In this document: positions 1 through 9,663 of the stretch, piece after piece
How positions within the stretch are numbered: position 1 is the stretch's first letter
Layout of the letters: each line of letters opens with the position of its first letter
Assembly: GCF_018837975.1 (NCBI RefSeq)
Contig: NZ_JAGSOY010000034.1
Location: 1 to 53,314 of the forward strand
Length of the DNA stretch: 53,314 nucleotides
Reading direction: 5' to 3'
Origin: Zooshikella harenae
GTDB taxonomy: Bacteria > Pseudomonadota > Gammaproteobacteria > Pseudomonadales > Zooshikellaceae
Translations under genes and position numbers: made by a program
The notes under the pieces: model-generated
Seen by the model: only the letters and a program-made list of their open reading frames with translations
Databases searched by the model: none
Told to the model about the DNA's origin: nothing

Positions 1-229
1 CTCAGATTACTATCATCATTATGGTGATTGGTTAGCGACGCCAAGAAAAGATTGGAAGCGAGATGAAGATATTCTTTGGGATTTTTGTGGTGGAAATTTA
101 TCAGAAAGTTTACAGTCATTAATTATACAAAGAGGAAAGCAGGAAGGCTCGTTTTATGCCTTTAGCCAAGAAGCTTGGTTAATGATTATCCCCCAGGAAA
201 AACTAGTTGTTTTCTCCCATAATGGATGA
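1..229 (+). CDS. 3' end of an unidentified protein gene
   Basis: Frame 2 is open from the window edge to a TGA at 227-229 and gives the last 75 residues of a protein whose start lies outside the window. The fragment is rich in aromatic and charged residues (it begins SDYYHHYGDWLATPRKDW and ends QEKLVVFSHNG). I do not recognise a family. It is convergent with tnaA, with only about 65 bases of AT-rich sequence between them. Coding status is inferred from the length of open frame and the ordinary residue composition. Confidence 0.5.
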   Translation, partial: SDYYHHYGDWLATPRKDWKRDEDILWDFCGGNLSESLQSLIIQRGKQEGSFYAFSQEAWLMIIPQEKLVVFSHNG

Positions 230-296
230 AATAGAATAAACGGCTTAATTGAATTATTTTTTTTAAAATAAAAGTGTTCGAATAACTAAATATAGT

Positions 297-1685
297 TTAT
301 GAGCATGGCTGAAAACGTGCTGTAAAGTGGCGTAAAATGGGTGGCTCATAACTAAATGTTAAACCTTGAATATCCTTTGCTCGTTCTTTTATTTTAACTA
401 AGCAGTTTGCAACGTATTCCATATGACTATTGGTATAGACTCGTCGTGGAATGGCTAAACGAAGAAACTCAAAGGGTGACACTTTTTGCTGTTTGGTTTG
501 TGGATCTCGGCCTAATAACAAAGAGCCAATTTCGACACCTCTAACACCACCTTCTAAATACAATTCATTTGCAAGTGCTTGAGCAGGGAGGTGGTAGTTT
601 GGAATGTGGGGTAATAAAATTTTTGCATCAACAAATACAGCATGCCCGCCTGTTGGAAACTGTATAGGAATACCTGCTTTGAGCAGTAAATTACCCAGGA
701 ATTGAACTTGGGCTATGCGATAATTTAAAAATTTTTCATCCATTGCTTCGTGTAAACCAATGGCCAGAGCTTCCATGTCCCTACCAGCCAATCCGCCATA
801 GGTGATAAAACCTTCTTGTGGAATACAACGAACCTGAACATTGCGAAAAAGTGCTTCATTATCTCGAATACAACATAAACCACCAATATTTACCAAGGGG
901 TCTTTTTTAGCAGAAAGGGTTAGCATATCACCATACTGAAACATCTCTTTTATAATTTCTGCAATAGATTTATTTTGGTATCCTGATTCACGCTGCTTGA
1001 TAAACCAAGCATTCTCACAATAGCGAGCAGCGTCAATCACTACTGGAATATCATTCCGCTGGGCTAAGTGATAAACAGCTCGCATATTATCCATTGAAAC
1101 AGGCTGTCCACCTGTACTATTACAAGTCACTGTTGTAATGATTGCTGCAATGCGGTTTGCACCATATTGTTTGATTATTGCTTCTAGTTCGTCTAGGTCA
1201 AAATTACCTTTCCAGTCGTATGATGAGGTAGTATCAAATGCCCAGGGTGTAGGGGTGTTAATTGCTTTTGCGCCGGAAATTTCTATATGAGCAGCAGTAG
1301 TATCAAAATGATAATTTGAAATAAAAACAGGGTCTTGACAATTTCGGTGCTCAATAAGCGTAGGGAAAAGAATTTGTTCGGCACCTCGGCCTTGATGTGT
1401 TGGCAAAATATAACGATAATTAAATACTTCTTGTGCTTTTTTTTGTAAATGAAAAAAATTACGACTTCCTGCGTAAGACTCATCCCCAACCATTAAACCT
1501 GCCCACTGTTTGTCACTCATGGCGCCTGTGCCAGAATCGGTTAATAAATCGATAAAAACTTCATCACTTTTAAGTAAAAAAACGTTATAGCCAGCCGCTT
1601 CTAGAGCTGTCTGGCGCTGTTTTTCGTTAATTAAGTTGATTGGCTCAACCATTTTAATACGAAAAGGTTCAGGGATAACTTCCAT
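297..1685 (-). CDS. tnaA: tryptophanase (tryptophan indole-lyase)
   Basis: A PLP-dependent beta-eliminating lyase that splits L-tryptophan into indole, pyruvate and ammonia in the cytoplasm. The 462 residues match the usual length. The N-terminal [12 protein letters not shown] block, THQGRGAEQ (residues 96-104) and the SAKKD PLP-lysine motif (Lys261) are visible. Tryptophanase and its close relative tyrosine phenol-lyase differ at two substrate-side positions. Here Asp128 (in HFDTT) and Ile386 (in VEIG) have the tryptophanase state, whereas the phenol-lyase has Thr and Arg, so tryptophanase is preferred. An AAGGAT ribosome site precedes the ATG. The gene lies 237 bases downstream of holA in the same direction. 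I see no TnaC-like leader peptide (Trp...Asp...Pro) in that gap and no tnaB permease in the window, so control by tryptophan attenuation is not supported. Confidence 0.92.
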   Translation of the reverse strand: MEVIPEPFRIKMVEPINLINEKQRQTALEAAGYNVFLLKSDEVFIDLLTDSGTGAMSDKQWAGLMVGDESYAGSRNFFHLQKKAQEVFNYRYILPTHQGRGAEQILFPTLIEHRNCQDPVFISNYHFDTTAAHIEISGAKAINTPTPWAFDTTSSYDWKGNFDLDELEAIIKQYGANRIAAIITTVTCNSTGGQPVSMDNMRAVYHLAQRNDIPVVIDAARYCENAWFIKQRESGYQNKSIAEIIKEMFQYGDMLTLSAKKDPLVNIGGLCCIRDNEALFRNVQVRCIPQEGFITYGGLAGRDMEALAIGLHEAMDEKFLNYRIAQVQFLGNLLLKAGIPIQFPTGGHAVFVDAKILLPHIPNYHLPAQALANELYLEGGVRGVEIGSLLLGRDPQTKQQKVSPFEFLRLAIPRRVYTNSHMEYVANCLVKIKERAKDIQGLTFSYEPPILRHFTARFQPCS

Positions 1686-1922
1686 ATAATAAATCCTTAT
1701 TTAAAATAATGGGGATGTATTTACGAATAAACACAGAATTAGATTGGATTTTATAAACTGCTTGGTGAAATTGATGTAAGTGATTTTCTAATTAAGTATT
1801 AGTCAAAAACTATTTTTCACTGTTGCTTTTGTTTATATAACCAAGTGCTATTGTGGGCTTATTGATACATATAATAGGATGTATGATGATGCGCAGAATA
1901 ATTTATTAATATAAAATAAATC

Positions 1923-2954
1923 TTATAGGCTGTGTTCATTTATGACAGAAATACCCGCTAATTTTAATAACAGGATTTGGAGGGCAGACCATATATTATC
2001 ATCAGATAAGCCTTTTATAGCTTCGTCAACTTGACCTGATGTCAGTAGTATCTGCTCAAGAGCTTGTTCTGAGTTTCGTTGTAATGCTTGACGAATAAGA
2101 GGTTTTCTTTTTTCCCAAATGCGTTGATTTTGCATAGCTTGCTCAAGTGAAAGACCTTCACGTTGTAATTGAGTGAGCTGAAGTAAATTACGGACTTCGC
2201 GGGTAATTGCCCATAACATAACAGCGGGTTCAATACCTTCAGCTTTTAAACCATTAAAAATGCGTAGGGAGTGATTCACTGAACCTGCAAGTGTATTCTC
2301 GATTAAGTCGAAAACTGAATAACGTGCACTGTCAGAAACACTCGTATTAATAGTTTCTTCAGTTACATGATTATTTTCAGCGTAAAGTGTTAACTTTGCG
2401 ATTTCTTGTGAAGCGGCAAGCAAGTTTCCTTCAACACGTTCAGAGAGAAGCTGTATTGCCTGTGCGGTGGCAGTCAAGCCTGCTTGTTGCATACGCTGCT
2501 TGATCCAACGTGGTAAATGTTGAGCATCAATGGGCCAAATGGGAATAAAAATGCCAGATTTTTCGAGCGTTTTAAACCATTTACTTTGTTGTATAGGATT
2601 CTCGAGCTTGGGTGTTATCAGCAATAACACATTATCGGATACTGGAGATTCTCCACATGTTTTGAGTACTTTAGCTGCTTTATCATTAAACTTACTACTT
2701 TGACAGCGGACTTCAATGATTTTTTTATCACTAAATAATGACAAGCTATTAGTGTGTTCTAATAATGTTTCCCAGTCAAAACCTCCATCCGCCTGCAATA
2801 AGATACGTTCACTAAACCCATTGTCTCGAGCTTTTTGTCGGATTAAATCACAACACTCTTGTTGAATCAGAGGCTCGTCACCACTTACTATATAAATAGG
2901 AGCCAGTGTTTTTTGATTTAAATGCTGTTGGAGTTGATCACTGCGAATTTTCAT
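1923..2954 (-). CDS. holA: DNA polymerase III delta subunit
   Basis: The delta subunit of the clamp loader opens the beta sliding clamp during replication. The 343-residue length is typical. Near the N-terminus is the usual LAPIYIVSGDEPLIQQE segment that starts the AAA+-like fold, without a functional P-loop as expected for delta. The helical middle (LTATAQAIQLLSERVEGNL) and C-terminal collar part (VFDLIENTLAG, LWAITREVRNLL) are recognisable. It is the last gene of the conserved leuS-lptE-holA order, 179 bases downstream of lptE. That gap is wider than usual for this cluster and contains an inverted repeat, so holA may have its own promoter. Confidence 0.95.
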   Translation of the reverse strand: MKIRSDQLQQHLNQKTLAPIYIVSGDEPLIQQECCDLIRQKARDNGFSERILLQADGGFDWETLLEHTNSLSLFSDKKIIEVRCQSSKFNDKAAKVLKTCGESPVSDNVLLLITPKLENPIQQSKWFKTLEKSGIFIPIWPIDAQHLPRWIKQRMQQAGLTATAQAIQLLSERVEGNLLAASQEIAKLTLYAENNHVTEETINTSVSDSARYSVFDLIENTLAGSVNHSLRIFNGLKAEGIEPAVMLWAITREVRNLLQLTQLQREGLSLEQAMQNQRIWEKRKPLIRQALQRNSEQALEQILLTSGQVDEAIKGLSDDNIWSALQILLLKLAGISVINEHSL

Positions 2955-3060
2955 TAAAAAATAAAGTATGTTGCGGCTATAGGGTTGCTGAATAAGGGGC
3001 TTTATGGACGTTTTTTACTGGGAACATCAATTAAACATAAAAGTGAAATGCAAATATAAA

Positions 3061-3115
3061 CCAAGGTAGCAGCACTATTTGGATACGCTTTAAAACCTAT
3101 AGCGAACTACCTTGG
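3061..3115. repeat. inverted repeat between lptE and holA
   Basis: Two 9-base arms, CCAAGGTAG (3061-3069) and CTACCTTGG (3107-3115), are perfect reverse complements around a 37-base spacer. It has no T-run on either strand, so it does not look like a simple intrinsic terminator. It could form a stem in the lptE-holA transcript or be a protein-binding site. Confidence 0.45.
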
Positions 3116-3133
3116 TATTGTCTTAAAAGAGCA

Positions 3134-3784
3134 CTAAATATTTGGTGGGGCCAGTTTTATGGCATTCCTTTTGGGCATGGCTTTTACATTCTTTTGCTCT
3201 TCCAGCTGTTTAGCTTTTTCTGCTTCAGCTTGTTTTTTACGGGCTTTGGCTTCAGCAACATCAATTTGCTCATTAGTCATTGCCTGTAAACGTTGAGTGA
3301 TCTGGGTAATGATATCCCGCTCTAACTCTTCTCTAATTAAGCGTTCCTCAGAGTCTGAGGCGGTCTTATTGCTTGAAGAATAAAGGTAAACACGCTCAGA
3401 CATAGCTTCGAATGGACCTAGGAGAAGTAAACCTTCGCTATTTTCCAGTTGAAACTTAGCTTGTTTGATTAAGCGATACTGTGCAGCCTGAGCATTACCT
3501 GTAAAACTGGCAATTTTGTTCTCATCCTGGTTTTCAGTAATACGCAACACATAGGGTGCACTTGCAATGATCTTAATGTCATTACTTTCCAACGTACGGT
3601 TTAGACGACGAGTGAATACCCCGTAGTTATCAGATGTTTGCACACTAAGCTGTTGTAAATGGCTGGCAACATCAACCATACCCCTGAGTTTGAACCCGCA
3701 AGCGGTTAATAGCATAACCACGCTAAGAAGCGTGGCCAGCTTAATGATAGGTGACATAAACAGTCGTTTTGATAATGACCGCAT
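3134..3784 (-). CDS. lptE: LPS-assembly lipoprotein LptE
   Basis: An outer-membrane lipoprotein that plugs the LptD barrel and helps deliver lipopolysaccharide to the cell surface. Residues 1-28 form a lipoprotein signal ending in the lipobox LLTAC, with Cys29 as the lipidated residue, followed by GFKLRG as in LptE homologues. A strong AGGAG site lies about 7 bases before the chosen ATG, in the 11-base gap after leuS, which indicates co-transcription and fixes the start. The protein is 216 residues. The last 45 or so are an unusual Lys/Ala/Glu/Gln-rich charged tail beyond the normal fold, probably helical. The identification rests on the lipobox, the RLIRE-containing C-terminal core and synteny. 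Confidence 0.93.
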   Translation of the reverse strand: MRSLSKRLFMSPIIKLATLLSVVMLLTACGFKLRGMVDVASHLQQLSVQTSDNYGVFTRRLNRTLESNDIKIIASAPYVLRITENQDENKIASFTGNAQAAQYRLIKQAKFQLENSEGLLLLGPFEAMSERVYLYSSSNKTASDSEERLIREELERDIITQITQRLQAMTNEQIDVAEAKARKKQAEAEKAKQLEEQKNVKAMPKRNAIKLAPPNI

Positions 3785-3795
3785 ACCTTACTCCT

Positions 3796-6402
3796 CTATG
3801 AGGCGACAATATTGATCAGTTTGTTAGGAACAACGATGACTTTGCGAATGGCTTTATCGGTCAAAAACTTTTGTACGTTTTCATTCGTCATCGCTATGGA
3901 CTCAATGGTTTCTTTATCGGCATCAGCAGGAACTGTTAGCTTGGCTCGTACCTTGCCATTTACCTGAGCCACTATCAATACCGAGTCTGCTGCCAGTGCA
4001 TCTTCGTCACATTCAGGCCAGGGGGCATCAATGATTTCAGTTGAGTTACCCATCTGTTGCCAAATATGATGACAGATATGAGGTGTAATAGGCGCTAACA
4101 GTTTTATACAGGTCATCAAGGCTTCATGCATGACAGCTAAACCTTGAGGTGAGCGATCAGTAAATTTACCCATCGCATTTACCAGTTCCATGACTCGGGC
4201 AATCGCTGTATTAAAGGTCAGCCGGTTACCAAAGTCATTGGTGACATTCTTAATGGTACTGTGAGTAATTCTTCTTAGATCTTTCTGGCTATCATTCAGC
4301 TGACTAAAATCTAATGCGGGAATATTTGTTTGTTGGTTATGTTCCTGCGCCAAGCGCCAGAATCGGCGCAAGAAGCGATGGGCACCCTCTACACCACTGG
4401 TTGACCATTCCAAATCTTGATCGGGTGGAGCCGCAAACATCGTGAAAAGTCGAACGGTATCTGCACCATACTGTTCAATCGTACCTTGAGGGTCGACACC
4501 ATTATTTTTGGACTTCGACATTTTGCCCATGCCAGCATAGTGAACGGGTTGGCCATCTTCTTTGTGGTGAGCTGCAATGATTTGTCCTTTGTCATCACGC
4601 TCAATAGTGACGTCCCCTGGAGCTATCCACACTTTGCCACCTTTGTCATCTTCGCGATAATAGGTTTCGGCTAACACCATGCCTTGACAAAGTAGCTGCT
4701 TGAAGGGTTCATCACTATCAACAAGGCCTTCATCCCGCAGTAGTTTGTGGAAAAAGCGGGAATACAACAAGTGCATTACTGCGTGTTCAATACCACCAAT
4801 GTATTGATCAACAGGTAGCCAGTAATTAGCCTGCTCTGGGTTCAACATACCCTCTTGGTAGTTTGCACTACAGTAACGAGCGTAATACCAAGAAGATTCC
4901 ATAAAGGTATCAAATGTATCCGTTTCCCGTTGGGCTGGTGTGCCATCAATGGGGCTTACGATAGAAGACCAGGAAGAGTCCGTTTTTAACGGTGATGTGG
5001 TGCCATCCAGCGTAACATCTGTGGGTAAGGTGATGGGCAGATCTTCAGCGGGTGCACCAATGGTTTCACCATTTTCCAGGTGAATCATGGGAATAGGTGT
5101 TCCCCAATAGCGTTGACGGGATACTCCCCAGTCACGCAATCGATAATTAACCTTTCGCTGACCTTTACCAGCTTTAATTAAATGTTTAGCAATGGCATCA
5201 AAGGCCTCTTTGGAGGTTAAACCATCAAAGGGGGCAGAATTAACCAATACTCCATGCTCAGTGAAGGCTTCATGGGAAATATCTGCTTGAGTGCTGTCTT
5301 CTTGGTTTTCAATAACTTGTTTTATAGGCAGGCCATATTTGGTTGCAAACTCCCAGTCACGCTGATCGTGCCCAGGGACAGCCATTACTGCGCCAGAGCC
5401 GTATTCCATTAGCACAAAGTTTGCAATCCAAACAGGAACTTCTTCTCCAGTAATTGGATGGGTTGCATGGAAGCCTGTAGCCATCCCTTTCTTTTCCATG
5501 GTGGCCATTTCTGCTTCAGCGACTGCATTGTGTTTGCATTCCTCAATAAAGGCTGCAATTTCAGGATTATTTTTCGCTGCAGCCAAGGCAATGGGGTGTT
5601 CAGCAGCAACCCCAACATAGGTTACACCCATTAACGTATCTGGGCGGGTGGTATAGATCGTAAATGAATCTTCAACTCCGGGGATAGATTCAGCCAGAGT
5701 AAACGTCATCTCTATACCTTCGGAGCGGCCAATCCAGTTACGCTGCATGGTTTTGACCTGTTCTGGCCAATGTTCCAGATGATCTAAGCTTTCTAGTAAC
5801 TGATCGGCATAAGCTGTAATTTTAATGAACCACTGAGGAATTTCTTTACGCTCAACCAGTGCACCTGAACGCCAGCCGCGACCATCAACCACTTGTTCAT
5901 TGGCTAGAACTGTTTGGTCTACAGGATCCCAGTTAACGGTCGCCATTTTTTTATAAACCAAGCCTTTTTCATACAGCTTGGTGAAGAACCACTGTTCCCA
6001 GCGGTAATAATCTGGATTACAGGTGGTGACTTCTCGGTTCCAGTCATAGGCAAAGCCCAGGCTTTTTAACTGCTCTCGCATGTAGTCAATATTTTCATAG
6101 GTCCACTTAGCGGGCGCGACACCATGTTTAATGGCTGCATTCTCTGCAGGTAAGCCAAAAGCATCCCAGCCCATAGGCTGCAAGACATTTTTGCCCAGCA
6201 TTCGCTGGTAACGTGAGATCACATCACCAATGGTGTAATTTCTCACATGCCCCATATGAAGTCGTCCACTGGGGTAGGGGAACATCGAGAGACAGTAGAA
6301 TTTTTCTTTGTCAGGCGTTTCACTTACGGCAAAGGATTGATTGTCTTGCCAGTGTTGCTGTGTTTCACGCTCAATTTGCTGGTGTTGGTAATGTTCTTCC
6401 AT
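3796..6402 (-). CDS. leuS: leucyl-tRNA synthetase
   Basis: Charges tRNA-Leu with leucine in the cytoplasm. The 868-residue length is typical of bacterial class Ia LeuRS. The HIGH-type motif (PSGRLHMGH, near residues 44-52) and the KMSKS loop (Lys627) are intact. Between them lies the CP1 editing domain with its threonine-rich [12 protein letters not shown] segment. The C-terminal anticodon-binding part ends in the LINIVAS tail. Preceded by AGAGAGACA before ATG. It heads the leuS-lptE-holA operon and is divergent from the small gene at 6644. Confidence 0.98.
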   Translation of the reverse strand: MEEHYQHQQIERETQQHWQDNQSFAVSETPDKEKFYCLSMFPYPSGRLHMGHVRNYTIGDVISRYQRMLGKNVLQPMGWDAFGLPAENAAIKHGVAPAKWTYENIDYMREQLKSLGFAYDWNREVTTCNPDYYRWEQWFFTKLYEKGLVYKKMATVNWDPVDQTVLANEQVVDGRGWRSGALVERKEIPQWFIKITAYADQLLESLDHLEHWPEQVKTMQRNWIGRSEGIEMTFTLAESIPGVEDSFTIYTTRPDTLMGVTYVGVAAEHPIALAAAKNNPEIAAFIEECKHNAVAEAEMATMEKKGMATGFHATHPITGEEVPVWIANFVLMEYGSGAVMAVPGHDQRDWEFATKYGLPIKQVIENQEDSTQADISHEAFTEHGVLVNSAPFDGLTSKEAFDAIAKHLIKAGKGQRKVNYRLRDWGVSRQRYWGTPIPMIHLENGETIGAPAEDLPITLPTDVTLDGTTSPLKTDSSWSSIVSPIDGTPAQRETDTFDTFMESSWYYARYCSANYQEGMLNPEQANYWLPVDQYIGGIEHAVMHLLYSRFFHKLLRDEGLVDSDEPFKQLLCQGMVLAETYYREDDKGGKVWIAPGDVTIERDDKGQIIAAHHKEDGQPVHYAGMGKMSKSKNNGVDPQGTIEQYGADTVRLFTMFAAPPDQDLEWSTSGVEGAHRFLRRFWRLAQEHNQQTNIPALDFSQLNDSQKDLRRITHSTIKNVTNDFGNRLTFNTAIARVMELVNAMGKFTDRSPQGLAVMHEALMTCIKLLAPITPHICHHIWQQMGNSTEIIDAPWPECDEDALAADSVLIVAQVNGKVRAKLTVPADADKETIESIAMTNENVQKFLTDKAIRKVIVVPNKLINIVAS

Positions 6403-6643
6403 TGTCTCTCTTTTTCTAAAGTATTCTAAAAAAAGCGCAGGGTTTAATAGTGATAAAGTCTAAGCAGCTTAGGATACATGACTCCATTTGTTACGGGTAG
6501 TCTTTATGAATAGTCTACGCTTATATTGAGTAGGTTGTACGAACCTTCAATAAAATATCTTGGCTTTGCCCAAAACCTTCAATGATGTTGTATGAATATG
6601 TGATTATAGGTGGTTAAGTAAGGCCTTCGCTTGTAGTGGTGTC

Positions 6644-6952
6644 ATGCTAATGGAAAAAAAACATGCAAGGAACTGCTTAAGTGAACAAGGACGTGAGTCC
6701 AATATAAATGTGTTGGATCAGCAACATCCAACCCTATTTCTTTATGATCAATTGCTTCAACAAATTCAAATGGCTGTTAAAGGCTTTGAACAACAGCTTT
6801 GGCATGAGTTAATGCACGAATTGAAGCCCTCTACGACAACGGTAAATGTTGAGCTTCAAGGTTTAACGCGTCAACAACATCATTTGTTAAAAGCATATTT
6901 ACGTAAAGATGCTACAGAAATCTGCAAGCTCTTAAATATTTCATCAAGATAG
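6644..6952 (+). CDS. small helical protein, possibly a zinc-ribbon-less YbeL-like protein
   Basis: Encodes 102 residues (96 if the in-frame ATG at 6650 is used). The sequence is predicted helical, with a run starting LYDQLLQQIQMAVKGFEQQL and a second segment GLTRQQHHLLKAYLRKDATE. That layout (helix, LTR-x-x, AYLRKD helix) recalls the N-terminal half of YbeL/DUF1451 proteins, whose genes are often divergent from leuS as here. The C-terminal four-cysteine zinc ribbon of that family is absent. The link is an inference from pattern and position, not a firm match. No strong ribosome site is visible. Confidence 0.55.
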   Translation: MLMEKKHARNCLSEQGRESNINVLDQQHPTLFLYDQLLQQIQMAVKGFEQQLWHELMHELKPSTTTVNVELQGLTRQQHHLLKAYLRKDATEICKLLNISSR

Positions 6953-7233
6953 CTTGAATCAGATTTTTATACCGATGGTTAGGGGGGCATGCCCTTCTCA
7001 TATCGGAGACGGTCTCGTTTTCAAATACTGCGTTAAAAATTTGCTCAAAATGCTTATGTATTAGTTATAAACTCCACTTTTTTGCCTTGTCTTTGCTTAG
7101 CTCCTGACCTTTTATTTTATGATAGTCTCATCTTAGGGGTAAATTCTCTTTTCTGAAAATTTAAGCAAGCCAGTTTAGACCAGTAATGAGCTATTCTTTT
7201 TTTATTCTTCAAGATCTTTAATTAGAGGAAGGC
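6953..7233. other. intergenic region with a repeat-like segment
   Basis: No gene seen. It contains GAGACGGTCTC (7005-7015, palindromic) and a 20-base segment (7094-7113) that recurs with one difference at 27693-27712 in another intergenic region, suggesting a dispersed repeat. The promoter of the next gene should also lie here. Confidence 0.4.
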
Positions 7234-8007
7234 ATGTTAGTTATTAGCTTTGCTAAATATTTTTTATTACCACCTGTATTTAATATTGTTCTTATTGTGT
7301 TAGCAATTATTTCTCGAACTTTTATACAGCGTTATTGGTGGCGTTTTATGACGATGATAATTATTTGGTTATCACTGATTAGTTTGTATTTATTGTGTAC
7401 TCCAGTTGTTTCTTCTTATCTTATGTCGTTATTGGAGTCAGAGTACACAGTTTATGCTCCAGAGGGGGATAAACCTGAAGCAATGGTGATTTTGGGGGCG
7501 GGAAGGCATCGTAAAGCTCAAGAGTATGGTGGAAAAGATATTCCAAGTGCTTTTGAGTTAGAAAGAATGACTTACGCAGCCTATTTAAATAAGCAGTTGA
7601 AATTACCTATTTTGGTTACTGGAGGGAAATTATTAGGGAGTGATCAGCCACCAGAAGCAAAGATAATGGCTGATTTTCTACAAGATAATTATGGGGTTAA
7701 GGTGCAATGGCAGGAAGAGCAAAGCCGAAACACCTGGGAAAATGCACTTTATACCCAACAGATGCTTGAGAAAGAGCATATTCGTACTATCGTATTGGTG
7801 ACTCATGCTTGGCATATGCGTAGAGCTGTTGCATCTTTTAAAAAGGTTGGGTTGAACGTTTTACCTGCACCAACTCGTTTTATTTCTGGTAGAAGTAAAG
7901 ACGTGATGTGGTATCACTGGTTGCCTACTCCAAAGTCATTTACTAATGCCACGTACGCTTTGCATGAAATAGTGGGGTTAGTCTGGTATCACTGGAAATA
8001 TTTTTAG
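7234..8007 (+). CDS. DUF218 membrane protein, ElyC/YdcF-like envelope factor
   Basis: A 257-residue inner-membrane protein with two N-terminal hydrophobic segments (about residues 5-27 and 36-58) followed by a periplasmic DUF218 domain. The domain shows MVILGAG (residues 85-91), a TGG motif in LPILVTGGK, the NTWENA segment and VTHAWHMRRA, all typical of the ElyC/YdcF/SanA group. E. coli ElyC has the same size and layout and is linked to peptidoglycan and undecaprenyl-lipid metabolism. The exact role here is inferred. An AGAGGAAGG ribosome site precedes the ATG. The gene is convergent with lnt. Confidence 0.8.
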   Translation: MLVISFAKYFLLPPVFNIVLIVLAIISRTFIQRYWWRFMTMIIIWLSLISLYLLCTPVVSSYLMSLLESEYTVYAPEGDKPEAMVILGAGRHRKAQEYGGKDIPSAFELERMTYAAYLNKQLKLPILVTGGKLLGSDQPPEAKIMADFLQDNYGVKVQWQEEQSRNTWENALYTQQMLEKEHIRTIVLVTHAWHMRRAVASFKKVGLNVLPAPTRFISGRSKDVMWYHWLPTPKSFTNATYALHEIVGLVWYHWKYF

Positions 8008-8066
8008 AAGTGCTCTTAATAATTTTTAACGTAGTATTTGCAAGCCCAGAAGTTTTACGACTGACT

Positions 8067-8087
8067 GCCTCTTCAGGAGGAAGAGGC
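8067..8087. terminator. stem-loop at the 3' end of lnt
   Basis: GCCTCTTC (8067-8074) and GAAGAGGC (8080-8087) form a perfect 8-base stem with a 5-base loop. It overlaps the lnt stop codon and lies just after elyC. There is no clear T-run, so it may be a transcript-end stabiliser rather than a classical terminator. Confidence 0.35.
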
Positions 8088-9644
8088 TTGTTCCATAGCG
8101 ATGGACTGCTTTTGTCGGGTAGTCCAACCAAAAACACTCAGTATAAGTGCAATAATGAAAAGTAACGGATATGATTGCCAAATCATATAAGGCGTACTGC
8201 CTTGTTTACTTTGAACCTTGCCTGTTAGCACTCCAGCTTGAAATTGAGGGAGTTGGGTTAACACATCTCCTCGGTCATTGATGATGGCACTTATGCCATC
8301 ATTGGTTGCACGAATAAGATAACGCCCTGTCTCAAGTGCACGCATACGTGCCATTTGAAAATGTTGGTGTGGACCAATAGATGCGCCAAACCAGGAGTCA
8401 TTACTAATAGTAATGAGTAGATTAGAGCGTTGGGCTTGTTGTGCCACAAAATCGCCATAAACAATTTCATAACAAATAAAAGCGGCAATCTTTGTTTTAT
8501 CTGCCACTAGATGAGGCTGATCATTGCTGCCAGAAGAAAAGGAAGACATTGGCAGGTTAAAAAACTGGATAAGTCCACGTAATAAATCTTCTAAAGGAAC
8601 ATACTCACCAAAAGGGACAAGTTTTTGTTTGTAATAGCTGCCATTACCATTGCCAGCAGCAATGATGCCATTATAAAAAGTGCGATAGGGTTGTCCATCA
8701 ATAACTTTTTGGCTCATGAAGGGTAAGCCGGTGATTAATGTATTTTGATATTTGTTGGCTTCCTCTGCGAACATATCGACAAAAGACTTCGCTTGTTGTG
8801 GATAAACCAGTGGTATGGCGTTCTCTGGCCAAATAATGAGGTCACTTTCCCAGTGGCCTTTACTAAGCATGCGATAAGTGGTTAATGTCGTATGTACGTG
8901 TTCTTTATTCCACTTTAACTGTTGTGGGATATTAGCTTGAACTGCACTGACTGTCAGTGGTTTAGATTGGGCATTATCAGTCCACTGATGGTTTGTTAGC
9001 ATTGCACCTGCAACCCAAAGCAGTGTTGTGCAAGCAAGCACACTTTGCCATTGTTTTGAGTTCCATTGCTTTCTTTGACTGACAAGCCATGCTAAGCCTA
9101 ACCAGCTTGTTAGAACAAGTGCTGATATGCCTAAACTACCAATTATAGGGCTCCAGCTTGCGAGTGGCGTGTCTATGTATGCATATCCTAGTAACAACCA
9201 GGGAAAGCCTGTAAGTAGCCAGGTTTTTAGCCACTCAAACACAAGCCAAAGCACACCAAAAAGTACAAGCCGCGAGCCTAGCGAAGAGGCTTTAAAGCGT
9301 TGGATTAACCAGCCATAGCCCCAGCCAAGAGGTGCAAAAAATAAAAATGATAGAAAAATAACAAATAAGCCAGTTAGAACGCCCGCAAGAGCAACAGGTG
9401 CTGAACCATATTGGTGGATACTTACATAGACCCATGACACGCCCACCCCATAGAAACCAAGACCATACCACCAGGCTCGCCAAAGCGCCTGTCGGCGGGT
9501 CAATGACTGTAATGAGAAAAAGAAACCCAGCAGTGATAAGCCTGTCAGTGGCCAGATATTGAAAGGGGCAAATCCAAACGCCCAAATGAATCCAACGGCA
9601 AGAGCCAGGAAATGGCCTGGCCAACCAGCAAGTTTTTTGGTCAT
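8073..9644 (-). CDS. lnt: apolipoprotein N-acyltransferase
   Basis: Adds the third acyl chain to lipoproteins at the periplasmic face of the inner membrane. The 523-residue protein has an N-terminal multi-helix membrane part (about residues 10-215) and a nitrilase-like periplasmic domain. The catalytic triad is visible: Glu274 (in WPENAIP), the lysine of the KLVPFGEYVP segment and Cys391 (in ICYEIVYG). A final hydrophobic helix (about 490-510) precedes the C-terminus. It is the last gene of ybeZ-ybeY-corC-lnt, 19 bases after corC. Functionally it connects to lptE in the next operon, whose product is a substrate class for this pathway. Confidence 0.96.
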   Translation of the reverse strand: MTKKLAGWPGHFLALAVGFIWAFGFAPFNIWPLTGLSLLGFFFSLQSLTRRQALWRAWWYGLGFYGVGVSWVYVSIHQYGSAPVALAGVLTGLFVIFLSFLFFAPLGWGYGWLIQRFKASSLGSRLVLFGVLWLVFEWLKTWLLTGFPWLLLGYAYIDTPLASWSPIIGSLGISALVLTSWLGLAWLVSQRKQWNSKQWQSVLACTTLLWVAGAMLTNHQWTDNAQSKPLTVSAVQANIPQQLKWNKEHVHTTLTTYRMLSKGHWESDLIIWPENAIPLVYPQQAKSFVDMFAEEANKYQNTLITGLPFMSQKVIDGQPYRTFYNGIIAAGNGNGSYYKQKLVPFGEYVPLEDLLRGLIQFFNLPMSSFSSGSNDQPHLVADKTKIAAFICYEIVYGDFVAQQAQRSNLLITISNDSWFGASIGPHQHFQMARMRALETGRYLIRATNDGISAIINDRGDVLTQLPQFQAGVLTGKVQSKQGSTPYMIWQSYPLLFIIALILSVFGWTTRQKQSIAMEQASSS

Positions 9645-9663
9645 GGGATTTTTATCATGATGT

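Noticed and set aside
297-1685. Tyrosine phenol-lyase as the identity of the first complete gene
   Set aside because: The two positions that separate the enzymes have the tryptophanase state (Asp128, Ile386).
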